Shown in pieces: positions 8,264 through 15,415 of a DNA stretch of 64,000 nucleotides. Made by a program: the position numbers and the translations under genes. The notes beneath the pieces were generated by a model. The model saw only the letters and a list, made by a program, of their open reading frames with translations, was not told the origin of the DNA and did no database searches. Source of the DNA: Bacteroidota bacterium (GTDB lineage: Bacteria > Bacteroidota > Bacteroidia > Chitinophagales > Chitinophagaceae); NCBI GenBank assembly GCA_023428755.1, contig JAEYWX010000029.1, positions 124,001 to 188,000 of the forward strand. Reading direction: 5' to 3'. Within the stretch, counting starts at the first letter, position 1. Each line of letters begins with the position of its first letter.

Positions 8264-9379
8264 ATGGAAAAGAAAATTGCAGTATTAAATGGAGATGGAA
8301 TAGGACCTGAGGTAACAGCACAGTCTATTAAAGTATTGAATGCCGTTGCGCAACAATATGGCCACAGCTTTCATTATAAAGAAGCATTGGTTGGTGCCGA
8401 TGCCATTGAAAAAACAGGCACTGCATTACCTGCCGAAACAGTTGATACCTGTTTAGACAGTGATGCCGTTTTGTTTGGCGCTGTTGGCGATCCTAAATAC
8501 GATAATGATCCTTCTGCAAAAGTGCGCCCCGAACAGGGCATTCTTGGTTTGCGCAAAGCATTGGGTTTGTTTGCGAATATTCGTCCGGTAGTTACGTACT
8601 CCGGATTGCAGCACTTATCACCCTTTAAAGCATCGCAGCTGGAAGGAATTGATATGGTGATCTTCCGTGAACTGAATGGTGGTATTTATTTTGGTGAGAA
8701 ACATACCAGCGAAGATGGGAACAGTGCAAGTGATGCCTGTGTGTACAGTCGTCCCGAAATTGAACGCATTGCACATCTTGCTTTTAAACTCGCACAGGGA
8801 AGAAAGAAAAAACTTACACTGCTCGATAAATCGAATGTATTAGAAACATCACGCCTGTGGCGTAAAGTGGTGCAGGAAATTGCTGCACAATATCCTGATG
8901 TTACTGCTGAATATATGTATGTAGATAATGCAGCCGTGCAGGTGATCTTAAATCCCAAACAGTTTGATGTGATCTTAACGGAGAATATGTTTGGCGATAT
9001 CATCAGCGATGAAGCAAGTGTACTCAACGGTTCGATGGGCATGTTACCTTCTGCATCGGTTGGTAATGGTACAGCTTTGTTCGAACCCATTCACGGTTCA
9101 TTTCCGAAAGCGGCAGGAAAAGATATTGCCAACCCCATTGGTTCTATTTTATCTGCAGCGATGATGCTCGATCATTTTGGTTTGCACGATGAAGCACAAA
9201 CGATTCGTGATGCCATTGACTGGACACTGCAGCACAACTTTGTTACAAAAGATATTGATCCGATGAATTTTTATTTCACCAGCACCATTGGTGATCTGGT
9301 GAGTGAATATGTGCTGGGTAAAATTCCCGGTGCAGTGAAGAGAGAAAATATTGAGTTGCGTAAGTCAACGATCATATAA
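8264..9379 (+). CDS. leuB: 3-isopropylmalate dehydrogenase
   Basis: NAD-dependent oxidative decarboxylation of 3-isopropylmalate in leucine synthesis. The 371-residue protein is full length for the family. It begins KKIAVLNGDGIGPEVTAQ, has the nucleotide/substrate loop LFGAVGDPKYD, the Arg-rich substrate segment (PEQGILGLRKALGLFANIRP), the metal-binding ENMFGDIISDEAS and the IHGSFPKAAGKDIANPIGS motif. It lies 116 bases after leuA behind two repeat hairpins, and a GC-rich palindrome starts directly at its stop codon. Confidence 0.96.
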   Translation: MEKKIAVLNGDGIGPEVTAQSIKVLNAVAQQYGHSFHYKEALVGADAIEKTGTALPAETVDTCLDSDAVLFGAVGDPKYDNDPSAKVRPEQGILGLRKALGLFANIRPVVTYSGLQHLSPFKASQLEGIDMVIFRELNGGIYFGEKHTSEDGNSASDACVYSRPEIERIAHLAFKLAQGRKKKLTLLDKSNVLETSRLWRKVVQEIAAQYPDVTAEYMYVDNAAVQVILNPKQFDVILTENMFGDIISDEASVLNGSMGMLPSASVGNGTALFEPIHGSFPKAAGKDIANPIGSILSAAMMLDHFGLHDEAQTIRDAIDWTLQHNFVTKDIDPMNFYFTSTIGDLVSEYVLGKIPGAVKRENIELRKSTII

Positions 9380-9411
9380 AGCCTCCCCAAACCCCTCGAA
9401 GGAGGGGCTTT
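9380..9411. repeat. GC-rich palindromic repeat A (after leuB)
   Basis: Sequence of the form AGCCTCCCCAAACCCCTC followed by GAAGGAGGGGCTTT, with a six-pair CCCCTC/GAGGGG stem around a GAAG loop. Close copies occur inside ilvE (10766-10796), after ilvD (12630-12663) and, inverted, in the starts of ilvD and ilvB. Confidence 0.85.
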
Positions 9412-9523
9412 AGAGCTTGACTGATAAGTGTGGTTGAATTATTTCTAACTGTTGTGATAGATGATTGAGAAGGAGTAAAAGTTAAAATGCTTAATTACAA
9501 CAGTTGAAAAAAATATAAAGTTT

Positions 9524-9562
9524 GGCCTCCCTCTCTTTTGGAGAGGGAACGAGAGTGAGGCC
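9524..9562. repeat. Palindromic repeat before the ilv promoter
   Basis: GGCCT...AGGCC outer arms (9524-9562) enclose a perfect CCCTCTC/GAGAGGG hairpin (9529-9535 with 9541-9547). It is a looser relative of repeat A and lies about 10 bases upstream of the putative ilv promoter. Confidence 0.6.
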
Positions 9563-9572
9563 TAAAAAGTTC

Positions 9573-9603
9573 TTTGTTTATTTTCAATAAGGCGGTATAT
9601 TCG
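9573..9603 (+). promoter_or_regulatory. Candidate promoter of the ilv leader
   Basis: TTTG (9573-9576) and TATATTCG (9596-9603) are separated by 19 bases and match the Bacteroidota TTTG / TAnnTTTG consensus with one mismatch. The transcript would start near 9608-9611, about a dozen bases before the leader peptide start codon. Confidence 0.55.
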
Positions 9604-9621
9604 TTTTTCGAACAACGCACT

Positions 9622-9723
9622 ATGTTGAAAAGCAAATTAAATAATCTACTACTGGTGAACGCAATTGTCATTGTGGTAGTCATTATTATTCCTGCTCTCA
9701 ACGGAGGTGTAAGTTGTATGTAA
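9622..9723 (+). CDS. ilvL: ilv leader peptide (attenuator peptide)
   Basis: A 33-codon open frame, too short for ordinary gene calls. After a polar start (MLKSKLNN) it runs LLLVN and then AIVIVVVIIIP: within residues 9-23 eleven of fifteen codons specify Leu, Val or Ile, the three end products of the operon downstream. It stops at 9721-9723, 26 bases before a perfect intrinsic terminator. E. coli IlvL has the same kind of VVVIIIP run. Slow reading of these codons when charged tRNAs are scarce would let polymerase pass into ilvE. The use of the symbol is by analogy of position and composition, not proven homology. Confidence 0.85.
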   Translation: MLKSKLNNLLLVNAIVIVVVIIIPALNGGVSCM

Positions 9724-9749
9724 AACGAAATAAAAACTAAACATAACGA

Positions 9750-9778
9750 CCCGCCTCCAAAAGAGGCGGGTTTTTTTT
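9750..9778 (+). terminator. ilv attenuator terminator
   Basis: CCCGCCTC (9750-9757) and GAGGCGGG (9763-9770) form a perfect eight-pair stem with a five-base loop, followed at once by eight T residues (9771-9778). It lies between the leader peptide stop and ilvE and must terminate leader transcription or, when antitermination occurs, be read through. Confidence 0.88.
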
Positions 9779-9897
9779 GCCCCCATCTCCTGAAGGGGAG
9801 AAAGGCAAGAGTGTTTATAGTTATCAAACCGATTTATTAATACGTACTGTCTGCAGTTTGTAGTGCAGTGTAAAAACTCCCTTTAGGGGATGGGGGC
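9779..9897. repeat. Inverted repeat pair in the ilvE leader
   Basis: GCCCCCATCTCCTGAAGGGG (from 9779) and CTCCCTTTAGGGGATGGGGG (9877-9896) are inverted copies of one element, about 76 bases apart. They could pair across the leader, and the right arm ends five bases before the ilvE start codon, so the start region could be drawn into structure. Confidence 0.65.
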
Positions 9898-9901
9898 AAT
9901 T

Positions 9902-10840
9902 ATGGCAACTTATTACAACAGTGAAACCATTCTGTATCTCAACGGTGAGTATGTAAGAGCAGCTGAAGCAAAAATGGATTTCTACAGTCAGAGTTTTCAT
10001 TATGGCTACAGCGTGTTCGAAGGCATCCGTTCGTACAGAACTGTGAGTGGTGAAACGAAGATCTTTAAAGCAAAAGAGCATTACGATCGCTTACAACGTT
10101 CGGCCGAATTAGTGAACCTTCCGTATCACTGGACAACAGAAGAATTAACAGCTGTTACTTACGAAGTATTGAAGTTGAATAACCTGCAGGATGCGTATAT
10201 CCGTCCTGTTGTGTATGCGCCGGCCAATATGAGTTTTGTGCAGAATGAAAAATCGTTTCTGGTGATTGAAGTGTGGGCCATGCAACCCTTCCTTGGCGAT
10301 AAGTTGTTGCGCATCATGACCAGCTCCTTTGAACGTCCGAATCCAAAAGCGTTCAAGATTGAGGCGAAAGCAGCAGGTCATTATGTAAACTCAATACTCG
10401 CCAGTCAGGAAGCAAAAGCAAACGGATATGATGAAGCATTGTTGCTCGATATGAATGGCAATGCAGCAGAAGCACCGGGAGCGAATTTGTTTTTTGAAAA
10501 AGACGGCAAACTGTTTACTCCGGCAAAAGGAAATATTCTTCCGGGTATTACAAGAGCAACCGTATTTGAATTGTGTGCAGAGTTGGGTATTGAAGTGGAA
10601 GAAAAGTTCTTTACAGTGGATGAATTAAAACAGGCAGATGCCGCTTTTTATTGCGGTACCGCAGCAGAAGTGATTGGCTTTGATTCATTGGATGATTATA
10701 AGTTTCCATTAAAGTGGGAAGATAGTATGAGCAGAAAAATTCAACAGGCGTATAAGAATTTAGTAGCCTCCCCAAACCCCTCCGAAGGAGGGGCTTCGCA
10801 AACACACAAGGCCAACTTACTTGAACAGGTTGAAAAATAG
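9902..10840 (+). CDS. ilvE: Branched-chain amino acid aminotransferase
   Basis: A 312-residue fold-type IV PLP transaminase that performs the last step of Ile, Val and Leu synthesis. Seen in order: FHYGYSVFEGIRSY, YIRPVVYAP, the region with the PLP lysine (FKIEAKAAGHYVNS), DEALLLDMNGNAAEAPGANL and the TPAKGNILPGITRATVF phosphate-binding segment, then FYCGTAAEVIGF. The start MATYYNSET at 9902 fits the family; a frame four codons longer begins inside the repeat. The C-terminus carries an unusual ASPNPSEGGA segment encoded by a copy of palindromic repeat A. Confidence 0.95.
   Translation: MATYYNSETILYLNGEYVRAAEAKMDFYSQSFHYGYSVFEGIRSYRTVSGETKIFKAKEHYDRLQRSAELVNLPYHWTTEELTAVTYEVLKLNNLQDAYIRPVVYAPANMSFVQNEKSFLVIEVWAMQPFLGDKLLRIMTSSFERPNPKAFKIEAKAAGHYVNSILASQEAKANGYDEALLLDMNGNAAEAPGANLFFEKDGKLFTPAKGNILPGITRATVFELCAELGIEVEEKFFTVDELKQADAAFYCGTAAEVIGFDSLDDYKFPLKWEDSMSRKIQQAYKNLVASPNPSEGGASQTHKANLLEQVEK
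10766..10796. repeat. Repeat A inside the ilvE 3' coding region
   Basis: GCCTCCCCAAACCCCTCC followed by GAAGGAGGGGCTT, nearly identical to the intergenic copies after leuB and ilvD, but here read in frame as residues SPNPSEGGA near the IlvE C-terminus. A further 14 codons follow before the stop. Confidence 0.85.
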
Positions 10841-10894
10841 AAAGGGGCTAAATAGAAATACAAGAGCTAAGTAAATAAAAAAGAAAATTGAACA

Positions 10895-12631
10895 ATGAAC
10901 GACGGTGCAAATAATCAGGATGCTACACAGAACCCTCCTTTGGAGGGCAGGGAGGCTTTAAACAAGTATTCGAAAGTATTAACGCAAGATGAAACACAAC
11001 CGGCTGCACAAGCTATGTTGTATGGTATTGGCTTAACAGAAGATGATCTGAAAAAAGCACAGGTAGGTATTGCAAGCATGGGTTACGATGGTAACACTTG
11101 TAACATGCACCTGAACGATTTGGCGAAAGTGGTGAAAGAAGGTGTGTGGCAAAACGACCTGGTTGGTTTGATCTTTAATACAATCGGCATCAGCGATGGT
11201 ATCAGTAATGGTACAGATGGTATGCGTTATTCGCTGGTAAGTCGTGATTTAATTGCAGACAGTATTGAAAGTGTGTGCGGTGGTTTTTATTACGATGGTT
11301 TAATTGCATTACCTGGCTGCGATAAAAATATGCCGGGTGCTGTAATGGCGATGGGTCGTTTAAATCGTCCATCGATTATGGTGTATGGTGGAACCATTGC
11401 ACCGGGGCATTACAAAGGCGAAGAACTCAACATCATTTCTGCATTTGAAGCATTGGGTAAAAAGTTAGCAGGCAATATTACACCTGAAGATTTTAAAGAA
11501 GTGGTGAAGCATAGCTGTCCGGGTGCAGGTGCTTGCGGTGGTATGTATACTGCAAATACAATGGCTTCTGCTATTGAAGCATTGGGTATGAGTTTACCTT
11601 ACTCTTCATCGAACCCTGCAACAAGTGGTGAAAAGCAGAAAGAGTGTTTAGATGCAGGAAGAGCAATTAAAGTGCTGTTAGAAAAAGATATCAAGCCAAG
11701 AGACATCATGACGAAGAAAGCATTTGAAAATGCAATCGTCACCATCATGATCTTCGGCGGTAGTACCAACGCTGTATTGCATTTGATTGCCATGGCGAAG
11801 AGTGTAGATGTTGATTTAACACAGGAAGATTTCCAACGCATCAGCGATAAAACACCGGTGCTGGCAGATTTTAAACCAAGCGGAAAATTCTTAATGCAGG
11901 AATTACATGCACATGGTGGTGTGCCTGCAGTAATGAAATATTTATTGGATAAAGGTTTATTGCATGGCGATTGCTTAACAGTAACAGGAAAAACGGTTGC
12001 AGAAAATTTAGCTGATATCGAACCGATCAATTTCGAAACACAAAAAATTATTTTCCCTTTAGAGCAACCATTGAAAGCAACCGGTCACTTACAAATATTG
12101 TACGGCAACCTGGCAGAGAAAGGAAGCGTTGCAAAAATCAGTGGTAAAGAAGGTGAACGCTTTGAAGGTCCTGCACGTGTGTTTGATGGAGAGAAAGATC
12201 TGGTAGCAGGTATTGCAAGTGGAAGAGTAAAGAAAGGTGATGTTGTAGTGATACGGTACGAAGGACCAAAAGGTGCACCGGGTATGCCGGAGATGTTGAA
12301 ACCAACTTCAGCAATTACAGGTGCCGGTTTAGGTAAAGATGTGGCGTTGATCACGGATGGACGATTCAGCGGTGGTTCACATGGTTTCGTCGTCGGTCAC
12401 ATCACTCCGGAAGCATTTGAAGGTGGTGTGATTGCATTGGTAGAAGATGATGATATCATTGAACTCGATGCAGTGAACAACAAGATCAATCTTAAAGTTG
12501 CTGACGAAGTGATAGCAGAACGACGCAAGAACTGGAAGCAACCTGCATTAAAAGTAAGCAAAGGTGTATTGTATAAATATGCAATGTGCGTGAAGGATGC
12601 AAGCCAGGGTTGTGTAACCGACGAGGCGTAA
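10895..12631 (+). CDS. ilvD: Dihydroxy-acid dehydratase
   Basis: Converts 2,3-dihydroxy-isovalerate or -methylvalerate to the 2-oxo acids; an Fe-S and Mg enzyme of the IlvD/Edd family. The 578 residues include DGNTCNMHL, the cluster cysteine motifs LPGCDKNMPGAVMAM and HSCPGAGACGGMYTANTMA, and the C-terminal TDGRFSGGSHGFVVGHITPEA. Conserved sequence begins at LNKYSKVLTQDETQPAAQ, so the first 22 residues are extra; they include NPPLEGREA, which is encoded by an inverted copy of repeat A (10931-10957). An internal start at the conserved region is not available as ATG, so the extended start stands. Confidence 0.95.
   Translation: MNDGANNQDATQNPPLEGREALNKYSKVLTQDETQPAAQAMLYGIGLTEDDLKKAQVGIASMGYDGNTCNMHLNDLAKVVKEGVWQNDLVGLIFNTIGISDGISNGTDGMRYSLVSRDLIADSIESVCGGFYYDGLIALPGCDKNMPGAVMAMGRLNRPSIMVYGGTIAPGHYKGEELNIISAFEALGKKLAGNITPEDFKEVVKHSCPGAGACGGMYTANTMASAIEALGMSLPYSSSNPATSGEKQKECLDAGRAIKVLLEKDIKPRDIMTKKAFENAIVTIMIFGGSTNAVLHLIAMAKSVDVDLTQEDFQRISDKTPVLADFKPSGKFLMQELHAHGGVPAVMKYLLDKGLLHGDCLTVTGKTVAENLADIEPINFETQKIIFPLEQPLKATGHLQILYGNLAEKGSVAKISGKEGERFEGPARVFDGEKDLVAGIASGRVKKGDVVVIRYEGPKGAPGMPEMLKPTSAITGAGLGKDVALITDGRFSGGSHGFVVGHITPEAFEGGVIALVEDDDIIELDAVNNKINLKVADEVIAERRKNWKQPALKVSKGVLYKYAMCVKDASQGCVTDEA
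10931..10957. repeat. Repeat A (inverted) inside the ilvD 5' coding region
   Basis: AACCCTCCTTTGGAGGGCAG followed by GGAGGCTT is the reverse-orientation relative of the copies after leuB and ilvD. It contributes codons to the non-conserved N-terminal extension of IlvD. Confidence 0.75.
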
Positions 12632-12663
12632 AGCCTCCCCAAACCCCTCCAAAGGAGGGGCTT
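12630..12663. repeat. Repeat A after ilvD
   Basis: AAAGCCTCCCCAAACCCCTC followed by CAAAGGAGGGGCTT directly overlaps the ilvD stop codon. CCCCTCC/GGAGGGG forms a seven-pair hairpin with a three-base loop, but no T-tract follows, so it is not an efficient terminator and ilvB is probably still co-transcribed. Confidence 0.85.
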
Positions 12664-12734
12664 ACCAACGCACAGTCCTTGCTTTGCGGAGAGTTAAATA
12701 AAAAACAAACAGTCTTTATCGTAAAAAATAAGTT

Positions 12735-14531
12735 ATGAGTAGTTCAACAATATTGGAAAATAAGAAAACTGAATCAGGAAAGCCTGCTGCGCAATCAGGC
12801 TCTCAAATCCCCCCTTCGGGGGGTGGGGGGGCTTCCATCAGCGGAAGTGTTGCAGTATTGGATGCTTTGCTCAACGAAAATGTAAAGACCATCTTCGGTT
12901 ATCCGGGTGGTGCAATTATGCCTATTTACGATGCATTGTACGATTACAATGATCGTTTGGAACATATTCTTGTTCGTCACGAGCAAGGTGCAATTCATGC
13001 AGCACAGGGTTTTGCAAGAGCAAGTGGTAAAACCGGTGTTGTGTTTGCAACAAGTGGTCCGGGTGCAACAAATCTTGTAACAGGTTTGGCCGATGCAATG
13101 ATCGATTCAACACCGATTGTATGTATCACCGGACAAGTGTTTGCACATTTGCTCGGTACTGATGCTTTCCAGGAAACCGATGTGATCAACATCACTACGC
13201 CTGTTACCAAATGGAATCACCAGGTAACAGATGCAAGTGAAATTCCTGCAGCGTTGGCAAAAGCATTTTACATCGCAGGCAGTGGCCGTCCCGGTCCGGT
13301 GTTGATCGATATTACCAAGAATGCACAGTTGCAGCTATTCGATTATGAAGGTTATAAAAAATGCGATCATATCCGCAGCTATCGTCCAAAACCAATTGTA
13401 CGGAAAGAATATCTGGAAGAAGCTGCGAAACTAATTAATGCAGCAGAGCGTCCGTTTGTGATTTTTGGTCAGGGTGTAATTCTCGGTAAAGCAGAAAAAG
13501 AATTCAAAGCCTTTATAGAAAAAGCAGGTATTCCTGCTGCATGGACGATCATGGGTATGAGTGCAATTCCTACCGATCATCCGTTGGGTGTTGGTATGTT
13601 GGGCATGCATGGTAACTACGGACCGAACTTATTGACAAATGAATGTGATGTGTTGATCGCTGTGGGTATGCGTTTCGATGATCGTGTAACCGGTCGTTTA
13701 GATAAATATGCAAAGCAGGCGAAAATTGTTCATCTCGATATTGATCCTGCAGAGATTGACAAGAATGTAAAAACAACTGTACCTGTTTGGGGCGATTGTA
13801 AAGAAACATTACCCATGCTTACTGCATTGGTGGAAAGCAAAGTGTATCCGCAATGGTTACAGAAATTCCACGACTGCATGGAAAAAGAAAAAGCGTTGTG
13901 CATTGAAACGGAGATGAATCCATCAACAGATATTCTTACGATGGGTGAAGTCATTAAAACACTCAACGAGTTAACAGAAGGCAACGCCATTATTGTAACG
14001 GATGTTGGTCAGCACCAGATGGTGGCCTGCCGTTATGCAAAAATGAATCAATCGAAAAGTAATATCACCAGCGGTGGTTTAGGTACAATGGGTTATGCAT
14101 TGCCTGCAGCAATTGGTGCAGCATATGGCGATCCCACACGTACAACAGTTGCAGTAATTGGTGATGGTGGTTTCCAGATGACCTTGCAGGAATTAGGAAC
14201 GATCATGCAGTTCAAACCCAACGTAAAGATTTTGATTTTGAACAATCAGTTCTTGGGTATGGTACGCCAGTGGCAGCAACTGTTTCATGAAAAGCGTTAT
14301 TCGTTTGTTGATATCACCAGTCCTGATTTTGTACAGGTGGCGAAAGGATATTACATCGATGGACAACGCATCAGCGAACGTTCCGAATTAAAAGATGCAT
14401 TGAAGACGATGCTTGATCATGATGGCAGTTATTTGCTGGAAGTGATGGTAGGTAAAGAAAATAATGTATTCCCGATGGTACCACAGGGCAGAGGGGTTGC
14501 AGAAATTGTATTGTGTAAAGAAGAAATCTAA
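12735..14531 (+). CDS. ilvB: Acetolactate synthase large subunit
   Basis: ThDP-dependent catalytic subunit that condenses pyruvate with pyruvate or 2-oxobutyrate. Conserved sequence starts near residue 37 (SGSVAVLDALLNENVKTIFG), then GYPGGAIMPIYDAL, the catalytic-glutamate segment RHEQGAIHAAQGFARASG, TSGPGATNLVTGLADA, and in the C-terminal domain the ThDP motif from GDGGFQMTLQELGT to ILNNQFLGM. The N-terminal 36 residues are not conserved and include QIPPSGGGGAS, encoded by a repeat-A copy at 12804-12834. The regulatory subunit follows 106 bases downstream. Confidence 0.96.
   Translation: MSSSTILENKKTESGKPAAQSGSQIPPSGGGGASISGSVAVLDALLNENVKTIFGYPGGAIMPIYDALYDYNDRLEHILVRHEQGAIHAAQGFARASGKTGVVFATSGPGATNLVTGLADAMIDSTPIVCITGQVFAHLLGTDAFQETDVINITTPVTKWNHQVTDASEIPAALAKAFYIAGSGRPGPVLIDITKNAQLQLFDYEGYKKCDHIRSYRPKPIVRKEYLEEAAKLINAAERPFVIFGQGVILGKAEKEFKAFIEKAGIPAAWTIMGMSAIPTDHPLGVGMLGMHGNYGPNLLTNECDVLIAVGMRFDDRVTGRLDKYAKQAKIVHLDIDPAEIDKNVKTTVPVWGDCKETLPMLTALVESKVYPQWLQKFHDCMEKEKALCIETEMNPSTDILTMGEVIKTLNELTEGNAIIVTDVGQHQMVACRYAKMNQSKSNITSGGLGTMGYALPAAIGAAYGDPTRTTVAVIGDGGFQMTLQELGTIMQFKPNVKILILNNQFLGMVRQWQQLFHEKRYSFVDITSPDFVQVAKGYYIDGQRISERSELKDALKTMLDHDGSYLLEVMVGKENNVFPMVPQGRGVAEIVLCKEEI
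12804..12834. repeat. Repeat A-type palindrome inside the ilvB 5' coding region
   Basis: CCCCCCTTCGGGGGG hairpin followed by TGGGGGGGCTT, in the same orientation as the copy inside ilvD. It is translated as part of the variable IlvB N-terminus. Confidence 0.75.
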
Positions 14532-14535
14532 CAAC

Positions 14536-14625
14536 AAGTCGGAAAGTCGGGAAGTCATTAGACCGAAAGACGATTCTGAAATCATAATCACACTTCCGGA
14601 CTTCGGTCTTTCCGACTTCCGGACT
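14536..14625. repeat. Palindromic repeat B before ilvN
   Basis: AAGTCGGAAAGTCGGGAAGT (from 14536) is matched by inverted segments ACTTCCGGACTTCGGTCTTT and CCGACTTCCGGACT (to 14625), giving a long imperfect hairpin that fills the ilvB-ilvN gap. Relatives occur inside aguA (27261-27306) and between aguB and the next gene (27743-27838). Confidence 0.8.
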
Positions 14626-14637
14626 AATTCGAGAGTT

Positions 14638-15228
14638 ATGCAAAAACAGGAATTCACTATAACGGTATATACAGAGAACCAGATCGGTTTATTGAACCGT
14701 ATTGCGATTCTCTTTTCAAAACGTAAGATCAATATTGACAGTTTAAATACATCGCCTAGCGAAGTAGACAGTGTGCATCGTTTTACCATTGTCATTAATG
14801 AAACAGAGGAAGTAGTACGTAAACTCTGTCGCCAGATCGAAAAGCAGGTGGAAGTGTTGAAAGCATATTACAACACCAATGAAGAAATTATCTGGCAGGA
14901 ACTTGCTTTGTATAAAGTACCAACGGAGATCATTGCAGAAGAAGTAAAGGTTGAGCGTTTGTTGAGCCAGTATGGTGCAAAGGCTGTAGTGATCCGCAAA
15001 GATTATACGGTGTTTGAAGTAAGTGGTCAGCGTGATGAAACCGATAGCTTTATTAAAGTGCTTGAGCCATACGGGTTAATTGAATTTGTACGTAGTGCAA
15101 GAGTAGCGATCATTAAAGCTAGTGATGGTTTCCACAAAAAACTGAAAGAGTTCGAATACCGTGAACCAAGCGAAGAAGTAATCGAGAATGAATATTTAGA
15201 TAAGAACGAAGAGGTGTTTACGATGTAA
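14638..15228 (+). CDS. ilvN: Acetolactate synthase small (regulatory) subunit
   Basis: A 196-residue regulatory partner of IlvB. Residues 5-75 form an ACT domain (EFTITVYTENQIGLLNRIAI and INIDSLNTSPSE), which binds valine for feedback inhibition in characterised enzymes, followed by the ALS small-subunit C-terminal domain (KVERLLSQYGAKAVVIRKDYTV region). The start MQKQEFTITV at 14638 is chosen because the longer open frame is only translated repeat B. It lies between ilvB and ilvC on the same strand. Confidence 0.94.
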   Translation: MQKQEFTITVYTENQIGLLNRIAILFSKRKINIDSLNTSPSEVDSVHRFTIVINETEEVVRKLCRQIEKQVEVLKAYYNTNEEIIWQELALYKVPTEIIAEEVKVERLLSQYGAKAVVIRKDYTVFEVSGQRDETDSFIKVLEPYGLIEFVRSARVAIIKASDGFHKKLKEFEYREPSEEVIENEYLDKNEEVFTM

Positions 15229-15231
15229 GTA

Positions 15232-15275
15232 ACCATGTCTGAACCATGATTTGTGGGATTGATGGGATGAGGAAT
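15232..15275. repeat. Probable dispersed repeat before ilvC
   Basis: The phrase CTGAACCATGATTTGTGGGA followed by TTGATGGGATGAGG resembles an intergenic repeat that I recall from many Bacteroidota and Chlorobi genomes. Only one copy is seen in this window, so the call rests on recollection. Confidence 0.35.
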
Positions 15276-15415
15276 AGAATTAAGAACGTTGAAGAGTGCG
15301 ACGCAACAGAAGTAAAATAGAATTGCAGTCGCAGGGAACATAAAACAAAACTTTAAATCAAAAAAATCTTCGCTCTTGTTGAGTGAAGCCAAACAAACAA
15401 AAAAGAGAAACGAAA

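Noticed and set aside
14464..14637. Longer start of ilvN
   Set aside because: The extra 58 codons overlap ilvB and translate palindromic repeat B; the ACT domain starts right after the ATG at 14638.
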